This document shows positions 58,709 to 64,000 of a stretch of 64,000 nt of DNA, one piece after another (position 1 is the first letter of the stretch; every line of letters starts with the position of its first letter). The position numbers were made by a program, and so were the translations under genes. The stretch is from positions 868,001-932,000 of the forward strand of contig NC_089180.1 of NCBI RefSeq assembly GCF_947507565.1, written 5' to 3'. The notes below the pieces were generated by a model that was not told the origin of the DNA, ran no database searches, and was given only the letters and a program-made list of their open reading frames with translations. The stretch is from Oscarella lobularis. Taxonomy: Eukaryota > Porifera > Homoscleromorpha > Homosclerophorida > Oscarellidae.

Positions 58709-59285
58709 ATGAAAAAAGTACTGTGTGCTGCACAGCCGTGTCTCAAAATCAAAACCAGACTGTCAAAGGAACATTTACCTCCGAACAGAACTAACTTGGA
58801 GATATGGGAAGGTCATCTAACTGTTCCTTTACAACAAATGATATCTGCAACTCACCACGGAATCTACTACGTTGGCGATGATAAGGTGATTCATTTTTGT
58901 GGTAACAGTGCCGAAGAAGCAATTATTCGCTTGGGGAATTTGCTCTGGGTAGACCAATCTCAACCGTTCCTTACAACAACTCGTGCAAACCTCGACATAA
59001 AGTTGTTCAGAGTGCCTTTCATCATCTACATCATTCTAAAGAATATCCTCCTTACGACCTCATAGACAACAATTGCGAGCATTTTGTGAATTTATGCCAA
59101 ACTGGAGAAAAAAGTCTCCACAGGCTCAGACGTTGAAAGTAGGTGCCGCAGCCGGCGGTTTTGCTATTGGGGGCCCTATAGGAGCGTTTGTGGCCAGCTT
59201 CGTCTTAGATAAATACAGTACCGGTCATAAGTATCAGGCCACCCCTAGTAACCCTTATACAGAGTCAAGTTTGTATGATGCGTGA
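58709..59285 (+). CDS. LRAT-domain (NlpC/P60-type) protein with hydrophobic tail
   Basis: MKKVLCAAQPCLKIKTRL opens the frame. The LRAT core follows: EIWEGHLTVPLQQ, ATHHGIYYVGDDKVIHFCG (catalytic His), then DLIDNNCEHFVNLCQTGEKS with the nucleophile Cys in NCEHF. The C-terminus LKVGAAAGGFAIGGPIGAFV is a Gly/Ala-rich hydrophobic segment of membrane-anchor type, ending at 59285. Relatives are acyltransferases or phospholipases (LRAT, HRASLS). Two frame changes are needed, near 59000-59003 and at the A-run 59106-59111, both at A-rich tracts, which hints at homopolymer consensus error. Confidence 0.65.
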
Positions 59286-60342
59286 TAAAAAAAGTCTCTC
59301 TTTGCTTTTAGCAAAGCTTCTTTTTAAAAGAAGAGATAAGTCTTAAATTTGTAAAAGAAAACAATTGTAGCAAATTTGTGGCAATTCCATTGAGACAATA
59401 CGCGCTTTAGTGATAACACTAAGAATAATACCCTTCACCGAACATAGGACAATTTTTGCGTAAAAAATGAATTTTCCTATGGTTAATTTTTTTTAATTAA
59501 CTGAAAAGTGGTTAAAGTTTAACATGACAAATGTTGCAAAGTTGTCTTCCGCATGCCTCCAGTTTGGGGCTAGGAAGCTACTCTGTTTGCAATAACGCCA
59601 TTTTACCACCTTTTCATTTTAATTCTCTAAACTGGTCTAACTAATGCTTTAGAAATCGAAGTTGTCATTAGATGAAAGAGGAATAAATAAGCATCCTTTT
59701 CAGTTCTTTTACTGAAGTTGCTGATGCTTTTAACAGAAATTTCTACGTATAGTTCTAAAACAAGGATTTTCTTAATGCTTTGCAAAAAATTAAAACTTTA
59801 AAAATTTCTGATTTTTGCCTTTAGTTAGGTTGGTTTCAATCTCAAAAATTTCGCAAGCAATAAAACTAATGCTTATTAACTTTGGAAGTCAAATATTAAT
59901 TCATTTTGCCTAAGTTTTGCCTAACTTTCAAAACGCACTATAAATAGACAGGGTTACAGTACTGCTCTTGTAACGCCACACAGTTGCTACAAAACTTGCA
60001 ACATTTGTTCTACGAAAGAAGAGCAAAGGTAGAAGGTTGTTACTAGTGCAAACAGAAGTTCGACTTCTACGTATCTTTTGAATGAATGAGCGCGTATTAC
60101 GACAATGATTACTAAAGAAACCAGGGTGGCCTAATACATATGATTGGTACTGTATGTCTTTTCAAAAGAAAGAAAAAAGTTAAGTCTATCAGTCAGTAAT
60201 CAAACTACTGCCTAAAACAAGTACATAACATTTGCTGAAAATAAATCAAAGCGAAGAGAAAAAAAAACAACGCACGCTCTCTGTACACGCAACTATGCGT
60301 GACAAATGCATGTGCAAACCCCGTCTGAGTTGAACCCCGTCT
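59286..60342. other. AT-rich intergenic, no gene seen
   Basis: About 1 kb of AT-rich sequence without a coding pattern. It contains GCAAAGCTTC..TTTTAAAAGAAG complementarity near 59310-59335. The 3' end of the RNA-binding protein gene follows. Confidence 0.55.
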
Positions 60343-61935
60343 TCAACTTAGACGGGAAACGAACCACGCGCCACTATTTGTCTGCGTAGTGTGTGGCGGC
60401 TGCATACATGTACCTCCATTACTTTGAGGATGATGATCATGCAAGAGCGGAGAAAGAGGCTGCGACTGACGCTGTACAATAGCACCCATACCAGGAGACG
60501 GCATTATCATCTGCTGTTGCTGAACCACGGCGGCGTGCGTCGAAGACGGCGGAAACGGCGCTCCAAGAACTTGAAGCTTACAGTCACATGATAGGCCACT
60601 CGGCAAACCCCCGTAGACAACATCTATATTGTAGAACAAGCGTGTCGACTTGCGCCTATGTGTGTACAGTATACTGTACCTGGAGAAACGTAGACTGGCG
60701 GGCCAGCTGTCTTACAGTCACATGATAGGCCACTCGGCAAATCCCCGTAGACAACATCTATATTGTAGAACAAGCGTGTCGACTTGCGCCTATGTGTGTA
60801 CAGTATACTGCACCTGGAGAAACGTAGACTGGCGGGCCAGCTGTCTTACAGTCACATGATAGGCCACTCGGCAAATCCCCGTAGACAACATCTATATTGT
60901 AGAACAAGTGTGTCGACTTGCGCTTATGTGTGTACAGTATACTGTACCTGGAGAAACGTAGACTGGCGGCGGCGGCGGCGCCGGCGGGGCCGCTGCATAA
61001 ACCACGTGGCCCGGAACGAGGGCCGGGGGAAAGATTTGACCTTGAGAATTATTTAGTACTGTAAGAGGGAACGAATTGACCTAAATAATATACCTTCTTT
61101 AGTTCCACCAATGCTGCTTTTGCCCAGAAACTTACTCGTACCGTCTTCGTTATCTCGGCCTGGCCGAGGTATCGCCTTCTTAGCTTCAACCTTAGAAACG
61201 GGCTATTGTACCCATAAAAAACACGTGGTCGAACTGCGTACGGCTTTCCCATTGATTCTATGGTACTTCTCATCAACTACTTTATCAACAGTTTCCTCTG
61301 TATCGAACGTAACAAAGCCAAAGCCTAGAACCGAAAGGAGTCAACAAAGCCAACAATCACACCCACCTCGCATTTTTTGCGTGCTTTGATCGAACATAAG
61401 TATAATCTCCGCTACCTATGAATAATCACGGTATCCGCCCCGCCCCCCTCCTCTGTTCCTATGGCAAACCTTTCCGTATGTGCTAAAGTAATCCATAATA
61501 TCTGTCTTCGTCGTCCAGCTAGCCAGTCCGCCGATAAATATTTTCTTCACTCGCCCGACGAACGGGCCCGGCTGCGTCGCTTTAGGCTGTAGACACGCTC
61601 CGTTCCCATGCATCTCCGCCCCCGCCCGAATTTTCGGTTTCTCACCTTAGAAGCGCTGCTCGTTCCCCGACCGACGGCCGCTTTCAGATCGATCTACAGC
61701 AAGGACAAAGAGAATCGCTCTTAGCGTTGTCTGTTTGTGTAAGCGGGGGGCAGCAAAACGGGGATGAAAAGGGGGCGGGGCGACGAGCCCACCGCGCGGT
61801 TTTTTTCGTCTCTCATTCTCGCTTACTCGCTTGTTGTCCAAAACGTGCGACGATTCGTCGGCGAGAACATTGCTAACGACCGTCGAGTCTCTGAACGCAA
61901 CAAAACCGAAGCCTCTGTGGAGGGCGAAAAAAGGG
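60343..61935 (-). CDS. Two-RRM RNA-binding protein (Musashi/DAZAP/hnRNP type)
   Basis: Exons from 61935 down: RNP1 of RRM1 ([20 protein letters not shown], about 61850-61922), linker, RRM2 start ([20 protein letters not shown], about 61467-61587), [16 protein letters not shown] (61364-61415 region), [20 protein letters not shown] (about 61240-61325), [17 protein letters not shown], then [20 protein letters not shown]. The last exon 60343-60569 is Gln/Pro-rich ([20 protein letters not shown]) and ends at 60343. The layout is that of translational regulators of the Musashi/DAZAP1 class. The RNP2 half of RRM1 is missing upstream. Two extra candidate 27-nt exons lie in the tandem repeat between the last two exons. 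Confidence 0.75.
60680..60706 (-). other. Candidate 27-nt microexon, copy A
   Basis: Bounded on the minus strand by ACAG and GTACAG. In the gene's phase 1 it would insert AGPPVYVSP. The acceptor's pyrimidine tract is weak, so use in vivo is unproven. Confidence 0.4.
60814..60840 (-). other. Candidate 27-nt microexon, copy B
   Basis: Same as copy A, 134 bp away; the donor is GTGCAG instead of GTACAG. It would insert another AGPPVYVSP in frame. Confidence 0.4.
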
Positions 61936-62238
61936 AGGCGTGTTAGTTGCCCTGGGGGAGGAGGAGGCGTGGTGCTGAGTGACAAGTGAACAGTCCCACC
62001 CAACAATAGTAGGTTGGATAGATTTCCTTATTTGAGAGGGAATGCGGTGGAGTAGTAGTAAGGTGACGAGGGGCGCAGTGGCTGCCCTTACGGATACGTA
62101 AGGCCGTTATCCTTACGGACACAAAAGTGATCATGCGCAGTACGGTTTACGGCGAACTTAGACGATACATCTATGCTTAGAAAAGCGTTTGCAATGTTGT
62201 TTTTAAAACTGCAACAAGCAAAGTGACATGCAGGTCAG

Positions 62239-63890
62239 TAACACTTAGTAACGCGCACTCGGTTTACGACAACTTTTGCAGAACCATCTTTTGCCTCGTT
62301 TGGGAGGATTTGCCAGCCCATTGCACTTCAGATGAATCCAGCAGAGGCAGCCGTCGCAGTTGATGCTTTTATAATCTGACAGCTTTCTTTGGCACACCTC
62401 GCACACCCACTCGGCATTTTTCTCCAAACTGGCAGTGACGTTGTCGACGACCATCAAGCATCTTTAGTGAAATACTTCTTTATTATGCTGAGATTGACAT
62501 CTTCGTGAAGACATTGATACGGAACTTTGTCAGGGCGACATTCCACGTCTTCTTCTTCAATCGGTTTCTTCTCCAACATAGCTTTGTCCGCCAATTCTTC
62601 TTCAACAAACCACAGTAACATAGCTAGGAAAAGCATATTTTAGTTGTTGCCAGAAAGCGTAAAAATCCACGAATGAATTACTGACATTTTTCTTTATCAG
62701 AATTTGGCCTATGAATGAACGGAACCGGTTTCTCTGACATTCGGCACAGTTTTGCTTTTGGAATTCCAATCACCGTGGTGCCAGCCTTCCTTGGCCGGCC
62801 ACGCTTCAGCTTTCGAGGAGGCAACGTAAACGTAACTGTCTGTCCTAATGAGAAAGATGCACGTGACAACTGGATGAATTTACGATGTGAAACTAAACAT
62901 GAATACCTTGTTCTACCGAATGGTCGCCATGTTGCATTGGCGAGCTGCTACCGTTTGAATCTCCATTGCGTTTAGGATCTTGGACATATGTGGAATCGTC
63001 TGCATCTGAATCTGAACCAGATAGATCATCTACATCATCGCAACCATGGGCAGACTCTACTAACAAATGAAATCATTCTTTTCAGTTTACAATCTTGGTA
63101 TGGAATAAAACCTTTGAATTCATCGACTGTGATTCGTTTTCCTTTAGAGAGCAGCGTGTTCTGCTTTTTTAAAGCTTTGAGGTTAAAGACGAAGTCCCTT
63201 GTCCCCATGTGAGACATCACTCGAGCGGAGTCTTGTGCTACTTTCAACGCTTTGGCAAACTTTTCTTGCTCTGTTAAAGAGCGGCCACGTTCGCGTTCCA
63301 CGTCTTCTATTTCAATAAGAAAGGTTTCGGTTGAGTTTAGTCCGCCATCCGTTTTCTCGAAAGCGTAGTGATTTTCCGTGAAATAATCGACGTGCCATCT
63401 TTGGGCGCAAAGCTCGGAAGAAAACATGTCTATTTCTTCAGCTTCTCTAACAGCAAATATGTGCCGGCATGGCAACAGCATGGATGTGCGAAAATGGCAA
63501 GGACAGTCGTCCACGTCTGTTATAAAATCGCCTCGCTTAGATGAAATCATTTTCTGGCCTTGTGCTTCATGCGGAGAAAATATCACTTTGTCGCGCACTT
63601 GAAACTGTTGCTTGACATGTTTGAACGCAAACGGAGTGAGCAGACGTGAATAGTCGCCTAAACAGGGATGTGTCCAATTGCCCACAGGCCTTTTTAAAGT
63701 GATGCTAACTGCACGATGCTCCCTTTCCAATTTAATAGAAAAAATGCACGTCATGAGATCAGCGAAGAACACCCTTATAGGAGAGTAGCGACAGACAACA
63801 GCTTTTATTTTTTGATTGATTGCTTCGAGCCTGTTGTTAGTGTTCGTCATGAAGTTGTTGTATGTACGAATTAAGTTATTAGAGACGCTC
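62239..63890 (-). mobile_element. MULE-type transposase with SWIM, AT-hook and PHD modules
   Basis: The main frame (63035-63850 and slightly upstream) starts NNFMTNTNNRLEAINQKIKA, the end of the MULE transposase core, and has the SWIM zinc finger CPCHFRTSMLLPCRHIFAVR (CxCxnCxH). The exon at about 62678-62869 carries an AT-hook (KRGRPRK). The 3' part has WFVEEELADKAMLEKKP, then a PHD finger (WVCEVCQRKLSDYKSINCDG, CWIHLKC..WFCKSC) ending at 62245. One base is off between KYFTKDA and MVVDNV (about 62455). The DDE catalytic part would lie right of the window. Similar to ZSWIM1/3-type domesticated or active Mutator-like elements of invertebrates. Confidence 0.7.
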
Positions 63891-64000
63891 TACGTCATAG
63901 CTTCGAGATCCCAAAAGCGAGACAACTAGGGGAGAATTGGAAAGTCTAGGCGCGGTCTAGGTGATCGTACGCAGAAGCGACGAGCTCCGCAGCTGAGGAG

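Larger units (their letters stand above)
60577..60966. repeat. 134-bp tandem repeat duplicating an exon end and donor site
   Basis: Units start at 60577, 60711 and 60845 with over 95 % identity. The rightmost unit contains the real 3' end of an exon of the RRM gene (minus strand, exon border at 60948). The other two carry copies of the same exon end and donor at 60680 and 60814. Each copy has an ACAG acceptor 27 bp away (60706 and 60840), so each can act as a 27-nt exon. Confidence 0.9.

Overview
The window is nuclear DNA of a small-intron animal, most likely a sponge (possibly a homoscleromorph such as Oscarella; the species is a guess). The evidence is a mix of animal-only families (ROS/sevenless-like FN3 receptor, Ig receptor with all phase-1 introns, Gly-X-Y collagen exons of 54 and 45 bp, CARD-kinase, beta-heavy spectrin, SIK-type kinase exon) with very short GT-AG introns (about 40-100 bp), dense head-to-head and tail-to-tail packing, and general eukaryotic genes (PGD, CNOT11, CHMP1, NF-YA, EXOSC9, CDC14). 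One 200-N gap (48534-48733) shows this is a scaffold. No tRNA, rRNA, CRISPR, retroelement or virus-like element was recognised.

Layout. 1-517 is a 48-bp satellite. 0.6-8.2 kb (minus) holds part of a ROS-like receptor, a NEK-like kinase N-lobe, an intronless EXOSC9 copy with two in-frame stops, and CDC14. 8.3-12.9 kb holds a nested minisatellite, an unrecognised gene, a foldback element, a coiled-coil gene, a plus-strand orphan gene and an NF-YA that stops before its DNA-binding half. 13-20 kb is mostly non-coding with a SIK exon, a nuclease-fold ORF and a nuclease/kinase-like gene. 20-30 kb holds an acyl-CoA-synthetase piece next to a lipoxygenase tail, coiled-coil genes, a strong hairpin, an AAA-like ORF, a RING-TRAF-MATH gene, an EGF protein and a PHD protein. 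31-38 kb holds a small collagen, a dynein heavy-chain N-terminus, repeats, a complete Ig receptor, an LRRNT exon and a PHF10-like fragment.

38-48 kb is the best preserved gene cluster: CARD-kinase (HRD Asp lost), PGD (16 exons), gankyrin-like ankyrin gene, CNOT11, a 2-oxoglutarate oxygenase-like ER protein, an EF-hand ER protein, a DHHC-like fragment, CHMP1 and an ARP5 N-terminus at the gap. 49-64 kb holds a RING/zinc-finger copy, beta-heavy spectrin (CH-CH-spectrin repeats-SH3), isolated exons of PKA-RII, MTR4 and TMEM220, an LRAT protein, a two-RRM protein with a tandemly duplicated candidate microexon, and a MULE transposase with SWIM, AT-hook and PHD modules.

Two window-wide themes stand out. 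Many conserved families are present only as one or two exons with no remainder. Several otherwise well conserved genes carry isolated single-base frame breaks or stops. These may be decayed gene copies, assembly or consensus errors, or both; transcript and read data would separate them.
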